A DNA stretch of 64,000 bases. It comes from Cyanidiococcus yangmingshanensis (taxonomy: Eukaryota > Rhodophyta > Bangiophyceae > Cyanidiales > Cyanidiaceae). Positions 30,515 through 40,928 of the stretch are shown here, piece after piece. Below the pieces are notes generated by a model. It was not told the origin of the DNA. It saw only the letters and a program-made list of their open reading frames with translations, and did no database searches. Numbering within the stretch: position 1 is the stretch's first letter; every line of letters begins with the position of its first letter. The translations under genes were made by a program, and so were the position numbers. The stretch lies in contig VWRR01000016.1 in assembly GCA_013995675.1 (NCBI GenBank), positions 310,001-374,000 on the forward strand, written 5' to 3'.

Positions 30515-33500
30515 ATGGAGGCACTTGTTTGCCACCCACCGGGCTCTTGCTCACTGGCGGTTGGTGCTCAAAACGGGGTTGCTGGCGCATCAACGGGTTT
30601 CTGGGTTTTCACCGGGGGTGCGGACGGGCGCGTTCTGGGTCGTTGCGTGGAACAGGACGTTTCCAAGCAGGCCGCTGTTCCGGAGAAGGTGGACCTGTCG
30701 TGGGAGGCATCGCAAAGGGAACGTTTGGGTAGTAGCGCAATATGGGCGCTAGCGCTTTCACCTTGTGGTAGTCTGCTGGCGGTTGCTGACGAAGCGTGTC
30801 GTGTACAGCTTCTGTCGGTAGCCTCAGGAGCGGTTGTTGCGCTGCTCTGTCGCACGCCTGTGCCGACGACGTCTCTTGCCTTTGCAGCAACTGGTGAGTA
30901 CGTGGCTCTGGGTGGCGGCGAGCCGGCTACGATTCGCCTCGTGCACGTGGATGAGGCGTCGCGCATCGATATCCTCCGGGCGAGCGCTGAAGACCCGACC
31001 TATGATGCCATAGTGGAGTACAGCATCATCGATCTGGCGATGGATCCCCTCGGTTGCTATTTTGTGACTGTTCATGAAGTTCCCTCGAGGGGGGGTTCTG
31101 CTTCGGCGACTGCGAAATCCAACGCCCGCTCGAACGTCTGTCTCTGGTCTGTCGATGCTCAGCGAGTTCTTGTCTTTGGACTTGGGCATGTGCGCAACGC
31201 GAGCAGTGCACGATTCTCGCCAGATGGTCAAGTGCTCGCGATTGGTGACGATTTTGGTCGGGTGCATTTCCTTCGTCGTGATGCTTGGGATGCGCCGACC
31301 ATCGACGCTTTCGATGTTCAAGCATGGTTGCAGGCGCGAGGTCGAAATATCTCGAAGACAGATACGGACACAGCAGGTCGTTCGTGTGGCATGGGATGCC
31401 AGGTCAGTGCATCGTCTTGTTCTCGCGGCTCGTCTAGACGAGGATATCGGGGATTCGGTTATACTTTACGACATGAGGCGTCATGACGCCCAGGAAATGT
31501 TCGTTGCAGAGGCCGAAATTAGCGCTTTGGCCTGTAGTCCAACATCAACCTTCGTCTACTACGTCGATCGTCTTGGCCAGCTGGGTGCGGTCGCACTGCC
31601 AGCTGTGCAAGAGATGGGCGTTCACGATTCACGAGCGAGATCCACAAAGCTCCGCAAAAGGGATTTATCTGCAGATGGCGCCGAAAATAAGATCCGTCGA
31701 CAGGGCGGCCATGCTTCCGTCGAGATCGCTGACAGCACCAAAGGATCAGTTTTGCCGCCGAATCTATTACCTGGCTCAAGTCTCGAACATGGGGCAGTCC
31801 TCTTCAACGGTCGTGGCGAGCGCGAGCTCCAGTGTTTCCAAGAGCGCGAGCACAACAGTGGACGATTCGGCGATGGTCTCCAGCATGTCGGACCCTGAAT
31901 GCTCCGTCACTGAAGGCACCGATGAGGAGACGGAACCGCTCGCCCAAAAAAGCAAACGGCGTCGCAGTGCTACGCGGACGCGTGATCAGCGTCCGCACTC
32001 GTATGCGTACACCGCTCAGGAGCCATTTCAGGTTGGATCAACCATTGACCTAGAAATGAAACGGCGCATTCTGCAATGGAATCCAGTCGGCTCCCTGGTA
32101 AGCCTTCCTGCTGGTCCAATCGTGGCCACGAGCGACGAACCCGCGAGGCAGATCGAACTCGAATTCAGCGATGTGAGTAGACGATCAATCCGTTTTCCAG
32201 ATCGATACGGTTTCCAGTATGGTGCTCTGAACACGAACGCGATGTTCTTGGCCGCGAAGAGCAGCGATAATGAACCTCGTCGACCTGCCCTAGTCTACTA
32301 CCGGCCGCATGAGTCCTGGTCACCGAACAGTGACTGGGTGCGATACCTCCCGCTCGGCGAGGAACCGATCGCCTTGGGCATGGGCAAACTGTGGGTTGCG
32401 GTTGCCACTACAGCTCAGGCGATCCGCTTGTATTCATTCACCGGTCTTGTCACTGATAATTTTCATCCTGGTTTGAGCGGAGGCATTCTGACGCTGGTAG
32501 CCAACGACGATCACCTCTGCATCCTATCCCGGGGCACTGGACCGCAAAGTGCCGGAGAATTCCTTCTTCTACGAATCCATGAAAATGGGCATGTGATAGA
32601 GTGTTTGGCAAACGGACCGTTACCGCTGCCGGCTACAGAAGTCCAGGCCCGACCAAACGAGCGCACACTAGAGGCGTCTCACCTCGTTTGGGCCGGCCTA
32701 TCCGATTCCAGTGAGCGCGCATCCCAGGAGACTGCCGACTGTTCGACCAGCTTCAGTGACGCTGGGCTGCTCTGGATTTATCACGCGACTGGCCACCTCT
32801 ATATGCTGCGGCCATGGACTTTTGGGTGCTACCGTTCGGCGGCATGGACATGGTCCCCTGGTTGTCATCCGCTCTCTGGTGTGCAGCGCGGGTCGATGCA
32901 TCTAACCTGGCAGCTAGCGCTCACACCCGACAGCACCCGAGCAGCGCTCGAGCGAGACGCTGATGCAGAACCGATTGAACCAGGCGAGACGTGGTTCTAT
33001 CCACTTGGCGTACGGAATCTTGTGCTTTATGGCGTTGTGGTTGACCGTGGCTTGCGCTGTCCCGCTGCTTATCCTCGTCCACAAGTGCGCCGCATCCCGC
33101 TAGAGCGTTATCCGTGGCCCAGCGCCCACGACGGGCAGAGCTCCGAGCTCGAACAGACGTATCTCACAACTGCGACAGCGCTCAGGGCAACTCAGTCGCA
33201 ACTATTTGATGCTGTTGCCTTCGAGCACGCGATCACTGCAGGCGGGTACAATGGTGCCATTGACCAGCCTGTACGTATTGCAGACCTCGCAGACAAGGCA
33301 CGACAGCTCCAACGCAAAGCAGACAAGTTGCTGCTTTACCTCATCGAGCAAGCCTGTGAGGCGCAGCGAGACCGGCGCGTGATGGATCTCGTATCCAGGC
33401 TTTCGAGTGCAACTGCTTTCAAACTCGCTGTTCAAATTGCGAATCGCCTCAAACGGGCAATTCTAGCGGATAAGATCGCCAAACTCGCTGAGGCTCGTCT

Positions 33501-33957
33501 CGAAGCGCTAGGCGAAACCAGTACGCTTGTTGAGCAGCTGGCCAACTTGGATCGTTCGAGAAGAAAGGTCACCCAGCTGTCCGTAGATGATGTAGTGGAA
33601 CCGTCGCCAGAACCGGTGCCCTGCCCCGTTACGAGTGCTGTCGACACCAAGTTCACTGCAGTTGAGGAAGCAGCAACTGGTGCCGCGCAGGCTCCTGAGC
33701 CGCTGCACCTCCAGCAACTGGAAGCGGAACAAGTACGTGCTGGACCGCGTTCTAGAACCGGGCCGTCAGTTCGTGCCGCCGCCGCTGCCTTCACTGCCAC
33801 AAGCGCATCCACTGAAGCCAAAACTTCGCACCCGAGCTTGCATGTCGCTGAGCGACTCTTGCCACTTACGCGAACCCAGATGGAGCCAGGAGCTGCGACT
33901 GGCGACCGAGCCCCAGGGTCGAATCCGTTAGCGGTTTTGGGCGCATTGCAAAAGTAG
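30515..33957 (+). CDS. Ctf4/And-1/WDHD1 replisome hub, two frame changes
   Basis: Trimeric replisome scaffold linking the CMG helicase to DNA polymerase alpha-primase. The N-terminal half is a WD40 propeller: LALSPCGSLLAVADEACRVQ, SARFSPDGQVLAIGDDFGRV and, in the next frame, DSVILYDMRRHDAQEMFVAE. A Ser/acidic linker ends in the basic KSKRRRSATRTR. The C-terminal half matches the SepB domain: SDWVRYLPLGEEPIALGMGK, LWVAVATTAQAIRLYSFTG, HLCILSRGTGPQSAGEF and the helical FKLAVQIANRLKRAILADKI. Reading from the ATG at 30515, the frame moves +1 somewhere in 31340-31380 and +1 again at a four-G run, 31791-31794; afterwards it is open for over 2 kb. About 1,147 residues, the size of the animal protein, but no C-terminal HMG box was seen. 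Confidence 0.87.
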
Positions 33958-34343
33958 CAACCGTGAACTCACGCAGTCCGTCGCCCGCAATAGGTAGTGT
34001 TTACGCCCAGACAACTTGCAGCATAGCGAGTCCAGAGATGGACCAATAGCCTGTTTGCGTACCCGCAAGGCCCGGCGGCCGACGCAACGAGTTGGTTCCG
34101 AAACGTGAGACCTCCGCCGCGGAGTGTCCCCAGCAGTCTCGAGTGACGCTATCTCGCAAACTTTACACCACTATCTCAAGTACGGGACTCGTCAAGGGCC
34201 CCGCACGCTGCATCGCTACCCTGCTGGGCTCTTAAAATCGCCCGCGCTTTCCTTGGACGACCTTGATCACAAGTCCATTGACACCAATCGTTGCCGCTGC
34301 GGAAAACGCTCTCCATGGCCAGCGAATCTCATATCAAGCTCGC
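33958..34343. other. Intergenic, convergent
   Basis: About 385 bases between the Ctf4 stop and the MsrA stop on the opposite strand. Nothing recognised. Confidence 0.5.
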
Positions 34344-35222
34344 TTACGACGCCCCAGCAGGAGACTCCTTGCCTGCCGCTGCCTCCATTTCTTTCACTGC
34401 TTTCCGTATCTCTTCGGGATTGTAGAGGCCGATACCACCCAGTCCACAATAGCCGCCCGGATTCTTTGCCAAGTACTGCTGATGGTAGTCCTCTGCAAAG
34501 AAGAACGGGTGCTCGGATGCCGGTAGGATCTGCGTCGCAATACGCCCGTAGCCATTCGCCCGCAAGGTCCTCTCGTAAGCAGCTCGAGTCATTTCGGCAA
34601 GCCGTTTCTGCTCCTCATCCGTGTAAAAGATCACCGTACGATATTGTGTGCCAACATCATTTCCTTGGCGGTTCACCTGCGTGGGGTCGTGTGATGCCCA
34701 GAACACATCCAGTAGGCTGAGATAGTCAACTTTTTGTGGGTCATAGACAACCCGAACTACCTCAGCGTGGCCAGTACGGCCCGAACATACCTCGTAGTAG
34801 GTCGGGTCTGCCAAGGTACCACCGCTGTAACCTACGGCAGTGCTGTACACGCCCGGTGTCTGAAAGAAACGCCGCTCGAGGCCCCAGAAACAGCCCCCGC
34901 CGAATACTGCAACATGCATGCCAACAGGCTCGCTCTTCATCGGTGTCCCTAGAACGTAGTGCTTGTCCGATACGTTTATCGGTTGTCTGGAGCTCGTCGT
35001 TTTTGATGATGATGATGATGATGAAGCGTTGTCTCGTCCAAACAGGCGACTGAAAAGACCCATAGACAAGGGTCGTGTTCCGCTAACGAAACGAGCGTGA
35101 AACTGTGAAGCAGCAGCGTGCTTTCTTTGCCACAAGGGTACACCTTGTCCAGTCGAGAGGCTTTGGTTTCTCTGAATACAGTTCTTGCACAGGGAACTGA
35201 CGCTTAACACGACAAACGCCAT
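34344..35222 (-). CDS. Peptide methionine-S-sulfoxide reductase MsrA
   Basis: Reduces methionine-S-sulfoxide in oxidised proteins, using a catalytic cysteine and thioredoxin-type recycling. The active site is VAVFGGGCFWGLERRF with the nucleophilic Cys in GCFWG; also present are YSGGTLADPTYYEVCSGRTG, HAEVVRVVYDP, FWASHDPTQVNRQGNDVGTQ and YRTVIFYTDEEQ, all MsrA hallmarks, and a C-terminal GYCGLGG supplying a resolving Cys. The ATG at 35222 gives MAFVVLSVSSLCKN, the Met-Ala-Phe-Val start common in red algal plastid transit peptides, followed by about 60 basic/Ser-rich residues and a seven-Ser run coded by a GAT-type triplet repeat on the plus strand. A plastid isoform is therefore likely. 292 residues. 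Confidence 0.92.
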   Translation of the reverse strand: MAFVVLSVSSLCKNCIQRNQSLSTGQGVPLWQRKHAAASQFHARFVSGTRPLSMGLFSRLFGRDNASSSSSSSKTTSSRQPINVSDKHYVLGTPMKSEPVGMHVAVFGGGCFWGLERRFFQTPGVYSTAVGYSGGTLADPTYYEVCSGRTGHAEVVRVVYDPQKVDYLSLLDVFWASHDPTQVNRQGNDVGTQYRTVIFYTDEEQKRLAEMTRAAYERTLRANGYGRIATQILPASEHPFFFAEDYHQQYLAKNPGGYCGLGGIGLYNPEEIRKAVKEMEAAAGKESPAGAS

Positions 35223-35439
35223 AGAAACGAATACAAAGTTCGCCCACAAACCTAAACAATATGGATCCTTGGTGAATATTCTGAATCGTCAGGCGGTGTC
35301 GTTCTGGGTGCGCCGTGACGCCCCTCTCGTTCTCCAGTTGTTCGCTCGACGCTTTTCGAGCATTCGGTGCTTTTCACGCAAAGGATCGCCATGAAGGCTT
35401 CAAGACGTCGAAAAGCGCAAGAAAAATCTTTCAGAAATA

Positions 35440-35676
35440 ATGGCACGGATCATTCGAAATGAGCTTTATGATATTCTGCGAGAATCGGTGGCGATCACCG
35501 TCGATAACTCCGTCTATGAACAGTTCGGCGTGCGCTCTATGCATGATGGTAACACAGTCTTTCCCAAGGACGATTGGATGATTGGCAGGAGCTTGGGTTG
35601 CAGACGGCACATCACCTCACGAAGTACGGCATGTTTACCCTGTTTCATGAGAGAATCAGACAAGACGCGATCGTGA
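35440..35676 (+). CDS. Weak small-protein candidate
   Basis: A 78-codon frame from an ATG. The first 45 residues look protein-like (MARIIRNELYDILRESVAI, then a Val/Asp/Gln-rich stretch), loosely like the start of a histone-fold helix, but no family can be claimed. From about 35575 a different frame gives the more protein-like HHLTKYGMFTLFHERIRQD, so either the gene has a frame break like several others here or the whole thing is chance. Confidence 0.25.
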   Translation: MARIIRNELYDILRESVAITVDNSVYEQFGVRSMHDGNTVFPKDDWMIGRSLGCRRHITSRSTACLPCFMRESDKTRS

Positions 35677-36680
35677 TCATATCATGTAGCGATCATGCGT
35701 CCCGAGTGCAGCATTGATCGCGCTTCGCGAAGAAAGGGTGAAAAAAAGAAACAGATGTCTTCTCCGAACATCGAGTACTGGCCGAGTCGCCTTTATTGGA
35801 GACTTCGAAGTGATGCAAAGCTGGCGGTGTTTCCAGTCGAGATGGACACGCAAGAGATGGGTGTTCGCGGAATCGCTCGATGTTCGGGAGGCGCGTGTTC
35901 CTAGCGCCTTTCCGTCGATGATGAACGGCCGAAATTCTTGGAGAACAAAGCAATGGTCCAGACATGGTGCCTCATGACTGGCGTCGACGAGTCGGCGACG
36001 GACCGAGCAGGCGCCCCAGCTGGGCGTGTCAAGCAGGTTTGCACACGGACTGTTGCAACTCACCAAAAGGTAGAAGGAAACCCTCTGAACGAAATGGACC
36101 CTGAATGCAGGTTCCCCGTAGATCAAGACATTCCCGCCGTTGAGCAGTGGCGTTTCGTGCTCATGCCGGCATCGTAACATTCTCGATACGGATCGTCCGA
36201 AGCAGAACATCCGCACTGAGTGCAGATGCATTCGCTTTTTTTCCGCTCATTCGGGTGTCCTGCATGCCATGTCATCATCGTTCGCAAGGCAAGAAGAAAT
36301 CGTTCACCGAATCGAAGCATGTTGGTGTCAGACTGATAGACAGCATGGCTCGTCTCCTGACATCCAAAGATTGCAATCGTCGTAAACTTTATAAACGCAG
36401 TCTGTAGAGCGATTCATCGTCATTCGTATATGGGCGTCTGTGACTGCCAAGTCTCTATTCAAGAGACGCTAAAGTCACGATCGAGCGTGTACCGACGACT
36501 TGTCACCCAATGACGATTTGAGAGAAAATCCCAAACCAAGCCAAGCCATCCCCCTTGGGCCACCGTTTACCCATGCGGATCAAACCGAGAAGCGCAGTGC
36601 CTGCATCATGCCGCAGCGGTGTCCATCGCGATCCCGATGGATGCCAAGAGCATCCCTCTATAACCTGGCCATGATGCACC

Positions 36681-36691
36681 AACAGACAGAC

Positions 36692-36722
<31 letters not shown>

Positions 36723-36727
36723 GATAG
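36681..36727. repeat. (GATA)n / (GACA)n microsatellite
   Basis: A short GACA stretch running into about eight GATA copies and ending in GAGATAG, just downstream of the BMS1 stop codon. Read directly from the sequence. Confidence 0.9.
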
Positions 36728-36752
36728 CGTCAGTGAGACGCCTGCCGATCGT

Positions 36753-39700
36753 TCACGAATGCGTTCGAGGACGGGTCAACTCGAGTTTCTTTCGGGCTCG
36801 TCTCGCCGCTAGACGCTGCATCTCATCCTTCTCCCGTTGTCGTTCATAGATTTGTCGTTTTTGTTTCTCTGCATCGCCACGCTTGGCTGCTCGTTCCCGT
36901 CTGACCGTTCGCAGCATCTGGAGAAACTGAGCCTCCTTGCGTTCGACACGGGAAGTGTCTGGCGCTCGCTCGGCGAGACCCGGGGATGCATGTGCCAGGC
37001 GTCGACGCTTTCGCTCATTCAGTGCTTCTACTTGTTTCGGTTTCGAAGCAAATGGGAGTACTGCTTCCAGTGCACGTGGAATACGCAGCGGATGAAAGCG
37101 ACGGGGCAGACGTTCAATCGGTTGATAGAGCGAGTTCGGTCGTGATGGCACTGGACATTGGTTAGCTGCCCGCAACTCTCGGGCGGTGCGTATCCACCGA
37201 TAGGTGCGCTGGGGTTCGGTCGAGGCCCACGGCGCCGGCTCGAGCAGGTTCCTCGTCGGATGATAGAATGATGGTGGCGTGACCGGAACCCAGGCTCGCA
37301 GAAAGACCAAATCGCTCATGAGGAGACGATCCTCGAAGGTTGCACGGAACGTGCCCGGTGGCCCGTCGCGAACCGACCGTTTGACGACTCCGCGCAGGCC
37401 ACTAGGCGTGCGTAGGAGCGCTCCCATAAACTTGTTCACTTCCAGCTCCGAGTTGAACATGCCACGAATGAAGGCGGTGTTCTTGAAGATACGATGCGGC
37501 TCGCCCACGAGTTTCAATTTCTTCACGATGCGAAACTGGTGGTCGAGTTCACACACCACGCCCGTCGCTGCAACCCGAAAATCGCGGCTACGCTCGGATC
37601 CGAGACTCTGAAAGCAGACGACGCCACTGCCTGGCGGCAGCACTGGCCCGTAGAGCATGGCTTCGCAATGCATATGCTCCAGTGTATATTTCAGCATTCG
37701 ATGACGTCCTGTGGAGTCCTCCAGACAGAAAATCGGCACCGACTCGAAGCGATGCCACCCAATCGAGAAAAGCAGCGGATCATGGGTCTTGAGTAGACGT
37801 CGGAACCAGCGATGTCGTAGCAGGCGAATACGCATCATGGTTCTCGTTCGTTCGACCGGTAGCGGCAACGCACCGAGAATGAGCGGCCGCATTGGGTCGA
37901 AATGGTGAACAAAGGCCGCAGGCACGTTGCGCAGCTCCAGTCGCAGATAGGTACCGGGGACAAAGCAGCTCTGACCCAAGGCCGCGTCTTCGGGAATCGG
38001 TGGAGCGCCCTCTGCGACGTTGCCCGCTTTCTGGCCATGTTGGGTAGCGCAGGCAGTCGTCTGCGGAGCGGCCCGATCGCTTGGCTCGTTCAATGCAGCA
38101 CGCTCAGTGACATGGTGCGACGTCTGGGGTAGATGATCATCCCACGCAGACTGAGCAAACTGTCCTCGCATCCAAGTGGAAAGCGCACCTGGCACTTGGT
38201 TCGCCACTGTTGTCAGCTCGCCATCGAGCTGGTCTGTTTCGCACTCATGGTCTCCATGATCATCGGCGCTATCATCTGAGTGAATGTCGCGACCACGCCA
38301 GTCATGACCACCATTGGTCTCATCATCAACGATGGAGCTGTCGTCGAGCTCGAGTACATCAGACTCCGAATCTCGAAAGCCAGGGTCTCTCCAATCAGTG
38401 CCTTGTCGCCAGACTTGCGTATCTTTCGACTGCACAGTTGAGGAATGTCGCGGCACGCCGGCAAAACGTGCCAGAAAACTGGTCTCCGAGTCAGAAGGAT
38501 TGCCTGCCTCCGATTCATCATCGGTTCCCATGGGCGAATCTACGGAGGCGTTTCGCCAACTTGGACCGCCATGGGGCTTGGCTTCACGACGGGCGCTGAA
38601 CAAATCATCATTCTCCGCACTGGACGCACTGAGTACATCATCGACATGGACGTTCGCAGATCCGCTGATGGGCGCATTCGTTCCAACAATTGGAGCGAGT
38701 GAATCACTCGACCTCGAGGGCTTGGAACGCCTCTTGGCAACCTGTGACGGCTCTGAGTCGACCTCCTCCTCTGGACCTCGATCCTTGACATCAAGCGATG
38801 ATGACGGTTCCATAGAAGTATCCGACGCTGCATAAACAAGGTCATCACTGCTGTTACCGCTGCAGCGAATGCTGTCGTCATCGTGGATGCGTGCTGGCAC
38901 CAACAAATGACCTGCATCGAGAGCCACAGAGGCGTCACAGGACTGAACAGTTTCCCAAGGCCGGCTCGATTGAGCAGGCTCCATGAGTCCGAAAGATCCC
39001 GTCCTAGGGGCGTCGCCGACCTCTGCTGTATAGAGTGGCTTTCGGTCATCGCCAAAAAGGCGCACACCAATGGTCGATACCGACTGGTGCAGAGAATGTT
39101 TCGCATCCTGGAGGGCCCGCACCATCAACTCCCCAGCAGACGCACGCTCCGTGTTTTTATTTTCGGCCTGGACAGCATCGACTGCAGTTTCATCCTGAGC
39201 AGATGGTGTAAAGCGTATGTATGCATCTGGAATGTTCACGTACAATGCGTCGGGATCAAAGAAGACACCGTCCAAGTTTGCCATTGGGGCATACACAAAG
39301 CGCTCTTTGCGCTGGAGCGTGCGTCGTCGTTTGCTACCCGCTTTCGTGCCGTCGGCGGACTCCTCTGCCACTGGTGGAGGTATCGGGTCTGCTCTCGGAG
39401 TTGCCTCATCGACGGAGAAATCTCCAAGGCCTGGCACATGAAAAACGGTGGGCATTCTCAACGGGGACCCGTGAAGAAACCCATGGACAAGTAGATGGCG
39501 CTCCGCCTTTGCACCTGACGACTGGGAAGGTGGTGTCATATCCTCAACACGATCCACGAGAACAAACGGATGGTCGTTACGCCAAGCGATCGGTCGGTAC
39601 TTGATCACTGAGATGAAACGAGCCAGGTTGTGCACCTCTCTTTTCAGGTATTCCCCATGCTCACGCATGCCCGAAAGGTAGAAAAGTTTCGCTCCATGAA

Positions 39701-40238
39701 CGATCTCACTAGCTAAACGATCCTTCAGCAGTTTTTTCGTACGCCGGCACTTTTTCGGGTCCTTGAAGGTATCCAGATGGGTGAGGACCCCCAGCATGCG
39801 AGGCATACCGTGCGCTGCGGCAACACTCAGGAACTCGAACGTTTCCATCTCAAAACCTGCTGCCGCATTGATTACCAGTAGTGCCAAGTCTGCGATTTTG
39901 GCCGCATCAACCATACTTGGCAGCTCCGGGGGTACTTCGATAAGCGTAAGCCGCTTAGTTTTGCTGGCTACAACGGTGACTGGCCCTCGGACCTGCTCCA
40001 GCTTTCGATGCGTATAGTGCTTCACAAGGGCTTGAATGATGCTGGATTTGCCGCAAGCCTTTGGCCCGATGACAGCGACGACTCTTGGCGCGGCATCACC
40101 GCCAAAGCGATCCTCCTCGGGGGCATGTGTTCGATGAAGCTCGCGATCAGCCAACTGACGAACCGAACGAGCGAACGCTCGCGGTCGAGCAACAGCAACT
40201 TTCTTCTGTTCCTTCTGATCACTGGCGCGTTTGGTCAT
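36753..40238 (-). CDS. BMS1: Ribosome biogenesis GTPase BMS1
   Basis: Nucleolar GTPase of the small-subunit processome, needed for early cleavages that free the 40S precursor; it partners with RCL1. 1,161 residues from an ATG at 40238, with no break. The GTPase domain has the P-loop GPKACGKSS (residues 58-66), LTLIEVPPELPSMVDAAKIA, DLALLVINAAAGFEMET and the G4-like THLDTFKD (153-160). Residues about 410-720 are acidic, Ser/Asp-rich and disordered, as in other BMS1 proteins. The C-terminal RIBIOP domain is well conserved: GTYLRLELRNVPAAFVHHFD, RIRLLRHRWFRRLLKTHDPL, LFSIGWHRFESVPIF and GMFNSELEVNKFMGALL. The last 110 residues are Arg/Lys-rich. The absence of frame breaks over 3.5 kb contrasts with COG6 next door. 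Confidence 0.95.
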   Translation of the reverse strand: MTKRASDQKEQKKVAVARPRAFARSVRQLADRELHRTHAPEEDRFGGDAAPRVVAVIGPKACGKSSIIQALVKHYTHRKLEQVRGPVTVVASKTKRLTLIEVPPELPSMVDAAKIADLALLVINAAAGFEMETFEFLSVAAAHGMPRMLGVLTHLDTFKDPKKCRRTKKLLKDRLASEIVHGAKLFYLSGMREHGEYLKREVHNLARFISVIKYRPIAWRNDHPFVLVDRVEDMTPPSQSSGAKAERHLLVHGFLHGSPLRMPTVFHVPGLGDFSVDEATPRADPIPPPVAEESADGTKAGSKRRRTLQRKERFVYAPMANLDGVFFDPDALYVNIPDAYIRFTPSAQDETAVDAVQAENKNTERASAGELMVRALQDAKHSLHQSVSTIGVRLFGDDRKPLYTAEVGDAPRTGSFGLMEPAQSSRPWETVQSCDASVALDAGHLLVPARIHDDDSIRCSGNSSDDLVYAASDTSMEPSSSLDVKDRGPEEEVDSEPSQVAKRRSKPSRSSDSLAPIVGTNAPISGSANVHVDDVLSASSAENDDLFSARREAKPHGGPSWRNASVDSPMGTDDESEAGNPSDSETSFLARFAGVPRHSSTVQSKDTQVWRQGTDWRDPGFRDSESDVLELDDSSIVDDETNGGHDWRGRDIHSDDSADDHGDHECETDQLDGELTTVANQVPGALSTWMRGQFAQSAWDDHLPQTSHHVTERAALNEPSDRAAPQTTACATQHGQKAGNVAEGAPPIPEDAALGQSCFVPGTYLRLELRNVPAAFVHHFDPMRPLILGALPLPVERTRTMMRIRLLRHRWFRRLLKTHDPLLFSIGWHRFESVPIFCLEDSTGRHRMLKYTLEHMHCEAMLYGPVLPPGSGVVCFQSLGSERSRDFRVAATGVVCELDHQFRIVKKLKLVGEPHRIFKNTAFIRGMFNSELEVNKFMGALLRTPSGLRGVVKRSVRDGPPGTFRATFEDRLLMSDLVFLRAWVPVTPPSFYHPTRNLLEPAPWASTEPQRTYRWIRTARELRAANQCPVPSRPNSLYQPIERLPRRFHPLRIPRALEAVLPFASKPKQVEALNERKRRRLAHASPGLAERAPDTSRVERKEAQFLQMLRTVRRERAAKRGDAEKQKRQIYERQREKDEMQRLAARRARKKLELTRPRTHS

Positions 40239-40928
40239 AGCAGGTACAGTCCCCTACGTCGAGCAGTTTCGTCACCCAGTCACAAGCAAACAACAATAAC
40301 GAATGGTCAAGCGTTTTGGAAGTGTCCCAAGGCTTACAGGAGAAAGGCCGTGCCGACGGACGCCGTCTCGTCTCGTACCGCAAGTCATTGGGGTCGTCGT
40401 TCGAGGTCAATGTCAGCGCTCGTGTGTGTAATCTCTCTTGCTTTCATTAGGCTTGATCAGGGATATTCAAGCGCTGGATTGGACTATCGGTCATCGCACT
40501 GATCAAGGGTAACGCCGCCTGATCGGGAACGCTGTCGCAGTTCAGGTTCGGGGAAGGACCTCTCTGCTGATCGACACAGAGAACGGGACGGGACTCGAGC
40601 AAACGTCTCGCTCGAATCCTGATTGCGCGACTCTGTGACTCGTTCGCCTGTAGAAAGATATCGAGCGTGCACTTAAGATCGTTTACGAGCGTGCACTTGC
40701 GTCGACAGAGGTGTTGGTGCTCAGTCGCAGTTAACGACGGCAAAAAGCAGCCGTCTTATCGCTCCAGCAGCGTGGTGTATCGGACTCGGTTCGTGGCGGA
40801 GCCACACAGTTTTGTCTTCAGTTTGCTGTGCTCGCGGTGGGGAACGAAAGGAGCGCGCTGGTGATGCAGAGAGTCGACACAACAGGGGAAGGCTCTGTAT
40901 CGGCAGTCCACGTCACCAAAACCTGAGG
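40239..40928. promoter_or_regulatory. Divergent intergenic, BMS1 / COG6
   Basis: About 690 bases between the BMS1 start and the first plausible COG6 ATG. No element was identified; the true COG6 start is uncertain and might extend into this region. Confidence 0.4.

Larger units (their letters stand above)
35223..36752. other. Long intergenic stretch
   Basis: About 1.5 kb between the MsrA start and the BMS1 stop, both on the minus strand. It holds a GATA microsatellite and one weak short coding candidate on the plus strand (entered separately). Other frames, including a 184-codon one on the minus strand at 35677-36231, show no family features. Confidence 0.4.

Noticed and set aside
31320-31390. 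Short intron as the explanation for the first Ctf4 frame change
   Set aside because: Candidate GT...AG pairs in the interval have lengths that are multiples of three, so removing them would not produce the +1 change.
35677-36231. 184-codon minus-strand frame in the MsrA-BMS1 gap
   Set aside because: No signal, domain or family similarity, and irregular residue composition.
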